A DNA stretch of 64,000 nt, taken from NCBI RefSeq assembly GCF_041435195.1, contig NZ_CP108106.1:4870501-4934500 (forward strand). Direction: 5' to 3'. Below are positions 44,933-52,956 of the stretch, in pieces. Below the pieces are notes generated by a model. That model was not told where the DNA came from, searched no databases, and saw only the letters and a list, made by a program, of their open reading frames with translations. This DNA comes from Streptomyces sp. NBC_00224. Lineage in GTDB: Bacteria; Actinomycetota; Actinomycetes; Streptomycetales; Streptomycetaceae. The translations under genes and the position numbers were made by a program. Each line of letters starts with the position of its first letter. The stretch's first letter is position 1.

Positions 44933-46000
44933 ATGAATCCGGAGGGGATCGCTAACGCCGTCGTCTCGGTATTGGCTGCTGTAGGGACGCTTGCCGGTGT
45001 GACCAGTCGCCAAAGGCGGCGCCGTAACGAAATTAAAGAGAATCTGATCCTGGCAGAGGAACTGCAGAAGAACGCGATTCTGAGTGATCATACGCCTGCA
45101 GTGGCTTGGCTTCATGGAAAGATTGCTCTTGACGTGGCTAAGCTCTCCGGGCAACCAACAGGAGCCCCCAAGAAGCCTATTCCGAAAGGAGGGGTCGCTT
45201 TTGCCGGTTTCTTCTTGCTTGGATTCGGCGGTTGGACGTACTGGCTAAACTTGGATGGTTTTGTCTGGTACTCGTTGGTGACGGGGGCCTTTGCTGCCTC
45301 AATGCTTATTTCGATTTTGGGGATGACTACGAATAGAGAGATCCCATCCGGTGAGGAAGGTGATCTACCAGAGGGTGCCGTTCCGATTTTGACTGAGGGC
45401 ACGTCCGCATCTGACGAAGTTGTTGCATCGGTTGCTGTTGCCTCCATGAGTTCGGACGGCAGGTACGAAGATGACGGACAGATCGGAGTAGCAATCCGCT
45501 TTGTTCGGCACATGGTGGCAGGCGAATTTCATGAAGCCATCGAGCTGGCGGATTCGAACTGGCTATTGTGTCGAGTCCAGGCGTGGCTATGGAACACTCG
45601 AGAGCATCTCGACCGCGAGGACGGCCAACTCCCCGAACTGGCCGAAGCGATCGTAGGTGTTCGTGAAGACCACGAGCTATGGTCGATCTTCTGTGAAATT
45701 GAAATTGAAGGTTTTCGCAATGCTTGGGGAGAGATCGATCCTAATCGGCTCGGCGGAGCGAGTAGGCGGAGGAGGGTCGCCCGAGACTATGACTTGGTAG
45801 TTCTGGCGCCAGTCGGCGAAACTGGTGGATACTTTGTCAACTCTCCAACTCCCATTCCGGGAGGACTTACTCTCCTGCTGCATAGAACAGATAGAGGGTG
45901 GCTAGTTGCCAACCATGTCGGAGCAGCGCCGCCGCAGCCGGGTTTCCCTCCTGCCTGGTGGATTGTTGGGGATCCGAGCGTTCAAGAACTTGCAGATTAG
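44933..46000 (+). CDS. Lower-GC membrane-anchored protein, possible NTF2-like domain
   Basis: A 355-residue protein of no recognised family. A short N-terminal hydrophobic segment and a basic, helical region (about 25-60) precede two membrane segments (GVAFAGFFLLGFGGWTYWL, about 87-105; WYSLVTGAFAASMLISILGM, about 111-130). An acidic linker follows. The C-terminal domain (about 180-340) has the helix-then-sheet pattern of NTF2-like proteins (AIRFVRHMVAGEFHEAIELA; LTLLLHRTDRGWLVANHVG). Codon use is clearly lower in GC than its neighbours (many AT-ending codons), suggesting recent transfer. GGAGGGGAT-like purines overlap the start, so the SD is unclear. Confidence 0.72.
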   Translation: MNPEGIANAVVSVLAAVGTLAGVTSRQRRRRNEIKENLILAEELQKNAILSDHTPAVAWLHGKIALDVAKLSGQPTGAPKKPIPKGGVAFAGFFLLGFGGWTYWLNLDGFVWYSLVTGAFAASMLISILGMTTNREIPSGEEGDLPEGAVPILTEGTSASDEVVASVAVASMSSDGRYEDDGQIGVAIRFVRHMVAGEFHEAIELADSNWLLCRVQAWLWNTREHLDREDGQLPELAEAIVGVREDHELWSIFCEIEIEGFRNAWGEIDPNRLGGASRRRRVARDYDLVVLAPVGETGGYFVNSPTPIPGGLTLLLHRTDRGWLVANHVGAAPPQPGFPPAWWIVGDPSVQELAD

Positions 46001-46304
46001 GTCGGCGGAGCGGCTTTGGGCTGGAACTGCTTTGGCGCGAGTGTTCATGGCCTCGTAAGCTCTAGCGCGTCGGGCAGTCCGTGGACCTGCCCGCTCAAGC
46101 ACGACGTGGGGCCATGATCTTCGAGGCTCGAGCCAATATGGCTGCCTAAAGCCGTGGAGCCGACCGCCCCAGCCACGATGTACCCCTTCTCTGACATCAG
46201 ACGGCTGATGGCCCTGCGCTCGGCACGGGCGTCGGCCCGGCTGGGGTCGGGCAGCGCGCGGTGAGTGGAGCGGGCCGCCTGGAACCTGTAGAGAAAGTTG
46301 TGGC
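46001..46304. other. Intergenic region (304 bp) with an orphan minus-strand frame
   Basis: A minus-strand frame (stop at 46045) could encode about 90 residues including SRLMSEKGYIVAGAVGSTAL. It overlaps the 3' end of the next minus-strand gene, has no SD and matches nothing recognised. It may be a decayed accessory gene. Confidence 0.4.
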
Positions 46305-46637
46305 TCAGGCCCATGGCCATACGCAGATGCGGTGGCGCTCGCCCGCCGCTATCGGGCTGATCAGCCACACCATGGTCAGGGAGCCCTGGACCAGGGTCAG
46401 GGGCGTCAACTGGTTCTCGCGGAGCTCTCGTTCCGCCGTCCGGCCGTCCGCCAGGAACGCCCGCGCCGCCCGCAGTGTCTCGCCCTCGAACCCGGGCAGC
46501 GCCGCCCGCACCGCGATCCGCATCCAGCGCACCGCCGCCTCCACCGAGTCGACCTCCAGGGCCGCCTCGTTGACGCGCTCCCCCGTGTCCCGGCGCTCGA
46601 CCGAGAACTCGCACAGGAACCCCGGCCCCCTCAGCAT
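46305..46637 (-). CDS. Small conserved hypothetical protein paired with an ATPase gene
   Basis: A 110-residue protein starting MLRGPGFLCEFSVERRDTGE and ending HRICVWPWA. It shows alternating strands and helices (VNEAALEVDSVEAAVRWMRI; ARAFLADGRTAERELREN) and no Cys pattern or membrane segment beyond a hydrophobic stretch near SLTMVWLISPIAAGE. The ATG at 46637 lies 3 bp upstream of the ATPase stop, so the two overlap and are probably co-translated. Function is unknown; a partner or antagonist of the ATPase is inferred from coupling only. Confidence 0.7.
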   Translation of the reverse strand: MLRGPGFLCEFSVERRDTGERVNEAALEVDSVEAAVRWMRIAVRAALPGFEGETLRAARAFLADGRTAERELRENQLTPLTLVQGSLTMVWLISPIAAGERHRICVWPWA

Positions 46638-47026
46638 GGGAGCTCCGCCGTGACTGTGCGGCCCGCCTCGTCTCCCGTGACCGCCAGGCATTGCGCGAGC
46701 GCCATAACGATGCTCAACCCCCGCCCGTGAACGGCATCTTCAGTCGACTCAGTCACCTTCGGCCCCTGCGGCGCCCCGCCCGAGTCCGTGACCGCCACGG
46801 TCACCCGGCCCTCGGTCACGGTCAGCATCACCCGCAGCGCATCCCCCGCCGTATGCGTCAGCGCGTTCGTCCCCAGCTCGCTGACGACCAGGACCGCGTC
46901 GTCCACCCGGGGGTGCTCCCGTAAGACGTCGCGGGTCCAGCGCCGGGCGCGGGCCACTTCTTCCGGGGAACCTGGGCAGATCAAGCCCCAGATACCCGCC
47001 GGGACTCTACTCATATACTCGTCCAT
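46631..47026 (-). CDS. RsbW-like ATP-binding protein (HATPase_c)
   Basis: A 131-residue single GHKL domain. The N-box is VVSELGTNALTHTAG (about 45-59), G1 is VAVTDSGGAPQGP and G2 is HGRGLSIVMALA. ATG at 47026 follows GGAG. This short form is typical of the many Streptomyces orphan anti-sigma-like ATPases linked to XRE or GntR regulators. It precedes and overlaps the small hypothetical gene. A divergent NUDIX/GntR pair lies next to it. Confidence 0.85.
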   Translation of the reverse strand: MDEYMSRVPAGIWGLICPGSPEEVARARRWTRDVLREHPRVDDAVLVVSELGTNALTHTAGDALRVMLTVTEGRVTVAVTDSGGAPQGPKVTESTEDAVHGRGLSIVMALAQCLAVTGDEAGRTVTAELPC

Positions 47027-47082
47027 ACAAGTTACTCCGTGCTGGTAGGCGGCCCATGGACAGTGGTTTCACGGGGCCCGTG

Positions 47083-47514
47083 CTAGATGAGTCGAACGCC
47101 GTCGTGTGCGCGGACAGCCGGCGGGGACATGCGATCAAGTGCGTCCAGGACGCGGATCGCGTACGCCTCGTCGGCGAGCTCGACCACTTCCTCGCGGGTG
47201 ACCCAGCGCAGGGCGCGGGTCTCGTCACCGACCGTCGGAGCACCGTCGATGGCTTCGCAGCGGAAGACCAGGGAGACGATCAGGCCGGTCATGTTCTTGT
47301 ACACGCCGGTCAACATCGATGGAAGGGCGATCTTGATGCCGGTCTCCTCCAGGACTTCGCGTTGCAGGGCGTCGGGAAGGGATTCCTCGCGTTCGACCAC
47401 GCCGCCCGGCGGCTCCCACTTGCCGTTGTCGCGCCGCTTGATCACAAGCGCGCGGCCCGCGTCGTCGACGATGACGCCGGCGACGCTGACGGAGTGCGGG
47501 CGATCGGTGCTCAC
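47083..47514 (-). CDS. NUDIX hydrolase
   Basis: A 143-residue enzyme with a complete Nudix box, GGVVEREESLPDALQREVLE followed by ETGIK (about 37-61), giving the REUXEEXGU metal-binding core. The beta strand SVAGVIVDDAGRALVIKRRDNGKWEPP precedes it. The substrate is unknown; a nucleotide-sugar or modified NTP is typical. GTG at 47514 follows GAGGA. It is transcribed divergently from the GntR-like gene and may be under its control. Confidence 0.92.
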   Translation of the reverse strand: MSTDRPHSVSVAGVIVDDAGRALVIKRRDNGKWEPPGGVVEREESLPDALQREVLEETGIKIALPSMLTGVYKNMTGLIVSLVFRCEAIDGAPTVGDETRALRWVTREEVVELADEAYAIRVLDALDRMSPPAVRAHDGVRLI

Positions 47515-47578
47515 GTTCCTCGGCCCTCCCGGGTCTGGCTAGGCTCTCCACCATAGCGATCCAGGTCACCTGCTCGTC

Positions 47579-47588
47579 TAGATATCTA
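47579..47588. promoter_or_regulatory. TAGATATCTA palindrome in the NUDIX/GntR divergent promoter
   Basis: A perfect 10-bp palindrome embedded in GTCTAGATATCTA, 13 bp before the GntR-like start. HutC-type GntR regulators bind GT-n-TA-n-AC-like sites, so autorepression is likely. Confidence 0.62.
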
Positions 47589-47601
47589 AAGGAGTACGCG
47601 C

Positions 47602-48387
47602 ATGGCTCTCCCGTCCGGTCTTCTGGGCGCGCTGGACCCGACCAGTGACCGCGCTGTCTTCCGACAGATCGCCGACCACCTGCGCGAAGCCATCGACAAG
47701 GGCCGTTTCCGCGAAGGCGACAAGCTGCCCTCAGAGACCGAACTCGTCGAGCATTACGGCGTCTCCCGTATGACCGTTCGCAACGCCCTCTCGATCCTCC
47801 AGGGCGAAGGACTCGCCGTCTCCGAGCACGGCAAGGGCGTCTTCGTACGGCCCCGGCCGCCCGTACGCCGCCTCGCTTCCGACCGCTTCGCCCGCCGCCA
47901 CCGCGACCAGGGCAAGTCCGCCTTCACCGTCGAGGCGGAAGCCGCGGGCGTGCACTCCGAAGTGGACGGCCTGGAGGTCAAGGAGGAGAAGCCCTCCCAG
48001 GATGTCGCCGCCCGCCTTGGCTCCCCGCGCAAGGTCCTCGCCCGCCGTCGCCGCTACCTCATCGACGGCCGCCCGGTCGAGTTCGCGACCTCCTACCTTC
48101 CCCTCGACATCGCACGCGGCACGCAGATCACCGAACCCAATCCCGGCCCCGGCGGCATCTATGCCCGCCTGGAAGAGCAAGGCCACCGCCTCGACCACTT
48201 CGACGAGGAGATCCGCGCCCGCATGCCCTCCCCACACGAGGTCCGCACACTCCACCTCGCCTCCGGCGTCCCCGTGATCCATCTGATCCGTACCGCGTAC
48301 GACACCGAGGGCCGCGCCGTCGAAGTCTGCGACACCATCATGGCCGCCGACGCCTTCGTCCTCGCCTACCAACTTCCGGCTACGTAA
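47602..48387 (+). CDS. GntR-family (HutC-type) transcriptional regulator
   Basis: A 261-residue regulator. The winged-helix domain (about 18-85: RAVFRQIADHLREAIDKGRF, LPSETELVEHYGVSRMTVRNAL, GKGVFVRP) is joined to a UTRA ligand-binding domain (about 105-255: VLARRRRYLIDGRPVEFATSYLPLD, VPVIHLIRTAYDTEGRAVEVCD). It senses a small molecule, unknown here. The SD AAAGGAG overlaps the palindromic operator. It neighbours NUDIX and ATPase genes in an accessory-looking module. Confidence 0.92.
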   Translation: MALPSGLLGALDPTSDRAVFRQIADHLREAIDKGRFREGDKLPSETELVEHYGVSRMTVRNALSILQGEGLAVSEHGKGVFVRPRPPVRRLASDRFARRHRDQGKSAFTVEAEAAGVHSEVDGLEVKEEKPSQDVAARLGSPRKVLARRRRYLIDGRPVEFATSYLPLDIARGTQITEPNPGPGGIYARLEEQGHRLDHFDEEIRARMPSPHEVRTLHLASGVPVIHLIRTAYDTEGRAVEVCDTIMAADAFVLAYQLPAT

Positions 48388-48659
48388 GCACACTTGAACC
48401 TGTGAATACGGCGGGCTCTCTGGCCCCGGCTGCGGCTGACCAGGAGTTGGCGTAGCTCGTCGCGGTGGGGTGGCCGAGCTGGGGGCCTTAGTGCATTCGT
48501 AGTGGAGCTCCGAGAAGGTGTACGGCAGTTCAGCCGCAAGTCTGGGGAGTGTTGAGCCTGCGGGTGCGGTCAGGCGGGTCTTTGTCTGTACGGTCCAGAC
48601 AGCCGGAACGAGCTGGACGAGACCGGTGAAGTTGCCCGCCCCGACGCGGAGGAAGCCCG
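48388..48659. other. Intergenic region (272 bp)
   Basis: No gene, RNA or clear operator was found between the GntR and methyltransferase genes. Confidence 0.4.
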
Positions 48660-49319
48660 TTGCCCGCACGACACGACATCGACAGTGAACGCGAACTGTG
48701 GGACACCTTCGCGCAGAGCACCAAGGGCAAGGTGTTCGACTCCGACCCCGTGTTCTGCTGGACGCAGTACTCCGGGCACGGGCCCGGCCCCGAGCTGCTG
48801 GGCGAGCCCGCAACGGTGCTGGAGATCGGATGCGGCACCGGACGAGCGCTCGCCCACCTCGCACAGCAAGGAGTGAAGGCAACGGGTGTCGACCTCTCAC
48901 CCGTCATGGTCGCCAACACCACTGAGCGTTGGGGCCCGTTGGGAGCACGGTTCATCTGCGCCGAAGTGCTGGACCACCTCAGCACCCGTACGGACACGTA
49001 CGACGCCATCTACTCGATCTTCGGAGCCGTGTGGTTCACCGACCCGGCCAGGCTGCTCCCGCTGATCGCCGAGCGGCTGAACCCCGGCGGAGTCCTGGCG
49101 TTCTCCCATCCCCCGGCCATCCCCGGCGCATACGGGCCGCAAGGCATGTACAAGGGCGGCTTCGCGGGAAAAGCGACGTTCACCTACCGCTACAGCTACA
49201 CACCCCGCAAGTGGCACAACCTCTTGTCGAAAGCCGGCTTCACCGACATCGACGCGACGATCGTCAACGCCCCCGAACCCGGTCACATCGGCACGCTGAT
49301 CGTCCGCGCCACCGTGTGA
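48660..49319 (+). CDS. Class I SAM-dependent methyltransferase
   Basis: A 219-residue Rossmann-fold methyltransferase with SAM motif I VLEIGCGTGRALAHLA (about 52-67), motif II TGVDLSPVMV, and the later strands YDAIYSIFGAVWFTDP and LNPGGVLAFSHPP. The substrate is unknown. The start appears to be TTG at 48660, with GGAGGAA 8 nt before it; no ATG or GTG suits the frame better. It may belong functionally to the GntR/NUDIX neighbourhood. Confidence 0.87.
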   Translation: MPARHDIDSERELWDTFAQSTKGKVFDSDPVFCWTQYSGHGPGPELLGEPATVLEIGCGTGRALAHLAQQGVKATGVDLSPVMVANTTERWGPLGARFICAEVLDHLSTRTDTYDAIYSIFGAVWFTDPARLLPLIAERLNPGGVLAFSHPPAIPGAYGPQGMYKGGFAGKATFTYRYSYTPRKWHNLLSKAGFTDIDATIVNAPEPGHIGTLIVRATV

Positions 49320-49377
49320 ACCGGGCCCATGTGCCGACCCGCAGCCGGCGAACCCGGCCCGCCCAGGGGCAAAAAAC

Positions 49378-49409
49378 GGGGCGGCAGGCCGTCCCCTGCC
49401 TGCCGCCCC
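49378..49409 (-). terminator. Intrinsic terminator of the MFS gene
   Basis: GGGGCGGCAGGC pairs perfectly with GCCTGCCGCCCC around an 8-nt loop. Read on the minus strand, it is followed by CGTTTTTT. Confidence 0.9.
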
Positions 49410-49444
49410 TGTCGGGTGCCTCCGCTCGGGGCACCCGAGTTCAG

Positions 49445-51043
49445 TTACTCCGCCGCCGTCGGCGCCTGCTCCGACCGCGACTTCAGCGCGACCTCCTTGA
49501 TGAACAGCGTCACGAAGAAGGCGAGCAGCGTGCACGGCGCGGCGTAGAGGAAGACGTCGGCCACCCCGTGGCCGTACGCGCTCTCCATCACCGTGCGCAG
49601 GGGCGCCGGCATCTTGTCCAGGTCGGGGATGCCGCCTCCGCCGCCCTGGGCCAGGCCCGCCGCCTTGGGGCCGAGGTCGGTCAGGCCGTCCTTGACGTAG
49701 TGCGTGACCCGGTTGGCCATCACCGCGCCGAGTGCGGACACGCCCACCGCGCCGCCCAGCGACCGGAAGAACGTCACCACGGACGACGCCGAGCCGAGGT
49801 CGGCCGCGGAGACCTGGTTCTGCGTGCACAGCACCAGGTTCTGCATCATCATGCCGATGCCGAGGCCCATCAGCGCCATGTAGATCGCGAGCTGCCAGTA
49901 CGCCGTGTCGTACCGCATCGTGCCGAGCAGTGCGAGACCCGCCGTGACCAGGACGCCGCCGCTCACCAGCCACGCCTTCCAGCGGCCCGTCTTCGTGATG
50001 ACCTGGCCCGAGACCGTGGAGGAGATGAACAGGCCGGCGATCATGGGGATCGTCAACACGCCTGACATCGTGGGGGACTCGCCTCGTGCCAGCTGGAAGT
50101 ACTGGCTGAAGAACACCGTTCCCGAGAACATCGCCACACCCACGAACAGCGACGCCAGCGACGCCAGCGTGATCGTGCGGTTGCGGAACAGCCGCAGCGG
50201 GATGATCGGTTCGGCCGCCTTCGACTCCACGTACACGAAGACCGCGCCGAGCAGCACCGAGCCGCCGACCATCGCCGCCGTCTGCCACGACACCCAGTCG
50301 TACTTGTCGCCCGCGAACGTCACCCACACCAGCAGCAGCGACACCGCCGCGCTGATGAAGAACGCGCCCGCCCAGTCGACCTTCACCTCGCGCTTCACGA
50401 CCGGAAGCTTCAAGGTCTTCTGCAACACGATCAGCGCTATCACCGCGAACGGCACGCCCACGTAGAAGCACCAGCGCCAGCCGAGCCAGGACGTGTCGGT
50501 GATCACGCCGCCGAGCAGCGGTCCGCCGACCGTCGCGACCGCGAACGTGGCACCGAGGTAGCCGCTGTACCGGCCGCGCTCACGCGGCGCGATCATCGCG
50601 GCCATGATGATCTGGGCGAGGGCGGAAAGGCCGCCGACGCCGATGCCCTGGACGACGCGGCAGGCGATCAGCATGCCCGCGTTCTGGGAGAGCCCGGCGA
50701 TCACCGAACCGCTGACGTAGATGACCAGGGCTATCTGGACCAGCAGCTTCTTGCTGAACAGGTCGGAGAGCTTGCCCCACAGCGGGGTGGTCGCGGTCAT
50801 CGCGAGCAGCGAGGCCGTGACGACCCAGGTGTACGCGGACTGGCCGCCGCCCAGATCGCCGATGATCTGCGGAAGGGCGTTGGAGACGATCGTCGAGGAC
50901 AGGATGGCGACGAACATGCCGAGCAGCAGCCCGGACAGCGCCTCCATGATCTGCCGGTGAGTCATCGGCGCGTCGCCGTTGGAGGGCTGCCCTCCATGGG
51001 CGGCGCGGCCGTCCCGCACACCGGCCGGTGTGGATGTAGCCAT
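49445..51043 (-). CDS. MFS drug exporter (DHA2/EmrB type)
   Basis: A 532-residue, 14-helix transporter with GMFVAILSSTIVSNALPQII (first helix, motif D1), WGKLSDLFSKKLLVQ (motif A-like), VVQGIGVGGLSALAQ and GATFAVATVGGPLLGG (motif C). A large extracytoplasmic loop (about 425-475) lies before the last helix. It is encoded 24 bp downstream of a MarR-type gene and is probably co-transcribed and repressed by it. ATG at 51043 follows GAAGGAAG. Confidence 0.91.
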   Translation of the reverse strand: MATSTPAGVRDGRAAHGGQPSNGDAPMTHRQIMEALSGLLLGMFVAILSSTIVSNALPQIIGDLGGGQSAYTWVVTASLLAMTATTPLWGKLSDLFSKKLLVQIALVIYVSGSVIAGLSQNAGMLIACRVVQGIGVGGLSALAQIIMAAMIAPRERGRYSGYLGATFAVATVGGPLLGGVITDTSWLGWRWCFYVGVPFAVIALIVLQKTLKLPVVKREVKVDWAGAFFISAAVSLLLVWVTFAGDKYDWVSWQTAAMVGGSVLLGAVFVYVESKAAEPIIPLRLFRNRTITLASLASLFVGVAMFSGTVFFSQYFQLARGESPTMSGVLTIPMIAGLFISSTVSGQVITKTGRWKAWLVSGGVLVTAGLALLGTMRYDTAYWQLAIYMALMGLGIGMMMQNLVLCTQNQVSAADLGSASSVVTFFRSLGGAVGVSALGAVMANRVTHYVKDGLTDLGPKAAGLAQGGGGGIPDLDKMPAPLRTVMESAYGHGVADVFLYAAPCTLLAFFVTLFIKEVALKSRSEQAPTAAE

Positions 51044-51067
51044 GAACTTCCTTCTCTGGTGCGTCTG

Positions 51068-51559
51068 TTACGCCTGTTGTGCGGCGGGTGTACGGGTGAG
51101 GGGTGCGGCGGGGGCCTGGGCCAACGGTTCCTCGCGGCAGTTGAAGCTCTCTCTGAGCCGCGCGAGCATCGCGTTCAGCTGCCCGACCTCGTCGTCGGAC
51201 CAGTCCCGCAGGGTCCGGGCGAACATGTCCGCCGTGCGCCGCCCGAGCTCGTCGAGCATGGCGCGGCCGGCGGGGGTGAGCCGCAGGATCCGGGAGCGCT
51301 TGTCCAGCGGGTCCGGGTCGCGCTCGATCCAGCCCCGCGCGGCCACGTGCTGGACGTGACGGCTCGTCACCGACATGTCCACATCGAGGAGTTCGGCGAG
51401 CCTGCTGATCCGCATCTCGCCGTGGCGGCCGAGGAGTGTGAGTACGGCGGCGGACCCGGCGGGGCACTCGGCGGGCAGGATCCGGCCGAGCCCGCGCTTG
51501 ACGGCCCCGATGGCGCTGAGCTGCCGGGCCAGCTCCTCGTAGTGGCTCTGCGCGGCCAT
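51068..51559 (-). CDS. MarR-family transcriptional repressor
   Basis: A 163-residue winged-helix regulator. It has the DNA-recognition helix region MRISRLAELLDVDMSVTSRHVQHVAARGWIERDPDP and the wing RSRILRLTPAGRAML typical of MarR (about 50-100). The start chosen is ATG at 51559, preceded by GGGGAGAAG; longer frames upstream have no SD. It forms an operon with the downstream exporter. Two copies of a GTTGC-n5-GCAA(C/G) inverted repeat lie 40-85 bp upstream. Confidence 0.9.
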   Translation of the reverse strand: MAAQSHYEELARQLSAIGAVKRGLGRILPAECPAGSAAVLTLLGRHGEMRISRLAELLDVDMSVTSRHVQHVAARGWIERDPDPLDKRSRILRLTPAGRAMLDELGRRTADMFARTLRDWSDDEVGQLNAMLARLRESFNCREEPLAQAPAAPLTRTPAAQQA

Positions 51560-51598
51560 CGGGCTTCTCCCCTTGACTCTCATTGGCTCAATGATCTC

Positions 51599-51642
51599 GT
51601 TGCTTAGGGCAACCATAGGATTGATTGGTTGCTGAAGGCAAG
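51599..51642. promoter_or_regulatory. Tandem MarR-type operators
   Basis: GTTGCTTAGGGCAAC (51599-51613, perfect 5-bp arms) and GTTGCTGAAGGCAAG (51628-51642, one mismatch) have centres 29 bp apart, upstream of the marR-like gene. Confidence 0.72.
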
Positions 51643-51827
51643 CGAATGGGGGCGGGTGGGGGTAAAGTAAATGCAAAGTGTTCGCATGTGGGAAGTCAAC
51701 GCGCAGGTGGGAGGGGTCGGGCGGCGCTCGCGCCCGGTGTGCGTACGCCGTGAGCGTGTGGTGTGCGTGCCGGGGCACGCGGGGGCGGGGGTTGGGCGGA
51801 ACCCGGGACTTCGCTAGGGTCCCGTGC

Positions 51828-52040
51828 ATGGCACACAACACCCCGGGCCCCGAGGGCAACTACGACCCCGCGGGCAGCACGCAGATGTTCCGCGCCTTCG
51901 TCGACGAGGGCGCGCCGCAGGGCCGCCAGGCGGCGGCGACCCCGGCGGCGGCGCCGGCCGGTCCGCGCGTCGGCCTGATCGTCGGCATCGTCGTCGTACT
52001 CGCCGTCCTCGCGGGCGTCGCCTGGCTCGCGCTGGGCTGA
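51828..52040 (+). CDS. Small single-pass membrane protein
   Basis: A 70-residue protein. A hydrophilic N-terminal half (PGPEGNYDPAGSTQMFRAFVDEG) is followed by a Pro/Ala linker and one C-terminal helix (VGLIVGIVVVLAVLAGVAWLAL, about 48-69), so it is probably C-tail anchored with the N-terminus in the cytoplasm. No family is recognised. ATG at 51828 has AGGG upstream. It is convergent with the lipoprotein gene. Confidence 0.74.
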   Translation: MAHNTPGPEGNYDPAGSTQMFRAFVDEGAPQGRQAAATPAAAPAGPRVGLIVGIVVVLAVLAGVAWLALG

Positions 52041-52083
52041 CCCTCCCGCACCTCCCGTACCTCCACATCGAGACCTGTTTCGC

Positions 52084-52848
52084 TCAGCGCCAGTCGGCGG
52101 TGACCGTACGGGTCTCGATGTGCATTCCGAGCGGTACGCGCCAGGCGTCCACGCAGACGGTGTACGTACGTGACGTCGCGGCGTGCGCGGCGACGGGTGC
52201 GAGGGGCTGTTCCGTGGTGATGGTCGCCCAGTCGATGCCCAGCAGGCCGATGATGTGGGTCGCGAACGTGAGCGTGCCGGACCGCACGGGGGTGTCGCCG
52301 GTGTTGCGGACCGGGATCGTGACGTTTTCGCACCAGCGGGTGGGGGTGGGGGTCCGGGTCGGGGGGCCCAGGGTCAGGGCGGCGGGGGTGTCGGGGCTGG
52401 GGGTGGGCGTGGGGGTGCCGCCCGTGCTGGGGGTGCCGGTGGGGTCGCCCGTGGTGGGGCCGCCTCCGGGGGTGCTGCCGCCGCTGGTGCCCGGGGTGGC
52501 GCCGCTTCCCGCTGAACCGCTTCCCGCCGAGCCGCCTCCGGCGGAACTGCCGCCTCCGCTGCGGCTACCGCCACGGACCTCGGCCGTACCGCCGCGCGCC
52601 CCCGTCGTACCGTCGCCGCTACGGGCCTGCGGGCTGCTGGGCGCCGCGCTCCCGCCCGCAGGCGTGGTGCTCGCCCCGTCCAGCGGAACCAGCTCCACCT
52701 TGCCGTGGGGCGGCACCGCCTTGCTCGACGGGGCCTCCGTGCCCACGGCCACGTACGGCTTGCCGCCCTCCCCGCCGCAGGCGGCCAGCGCGCCGCCCAG
52801 CGCGAGCGTGGCGGCCGCCGATACGCCGATCAACGCAGCACGTCGCAT
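52084..52848 (-). CDS. Secreted lipoprotein with disordered middle region
   Basis: A 254-residue protein with signal peptide and lipobox LAACGG (Cys near 24). A long Gly/Ser/Pro/Thr-rich region (about 60-160, with GSAGSGSAGSG-like repeats) precedes a compact C-terminal domain (about 165-254) holding two Cys (RWCENVTIPV and YTVCVDAW). It is probably membrane-anchored on the cell surface. No enzyme motif is seen. The start is ATG at 52848. Confidence 0.76.
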   Translation of the reverse strand: MRRAALIGVSAAATLALGGALAACGGEGGKPYVAVGTEAPSSKAVPPHGKVELVPLDGASTTPAGGSAAPSSPQARSGDGTTGARGGTAEVRGGSRSGGGSSAGGGSAGSGSAGSGATPGTSGGSTPGGGPTTGDPTGTPSTGGTPTPTPSPDTPAALTLGPPTRTPTPTRWCENVTIPVRNTGDTPVRSGTLTFATHIIGLLGIDWATITTEQPLAPVAAHAATSRTYTVCVDAWRVPLGMHIETRTVTADWR

Positions 52849-52956
52849 CGCGCCAGTGTTGCTGACGGAGCGTCAATTGTGAACCCCGGGACGGGGCTGA
52901 GGCGGGGGGAGGAGGGGGAGGGGGCCCGGGCGGGACAGCCGGACCCCACTCAGCCC

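Noticed and set aside
46045..46614. Minus-strand frame with SRLMSEKGYIVAGAVGSTAL
   Set aside because: Not called as a gene: no SD, overlaps the coupled small-protein gene, no known family. Kept only as a possible remnant.
47056..47090. TTTCACGGGGCCCGTG near 47072 considered as a parS variant
   Set aside because: It lacks the central CACGTG and full palindrome, so it does not match the parS core.
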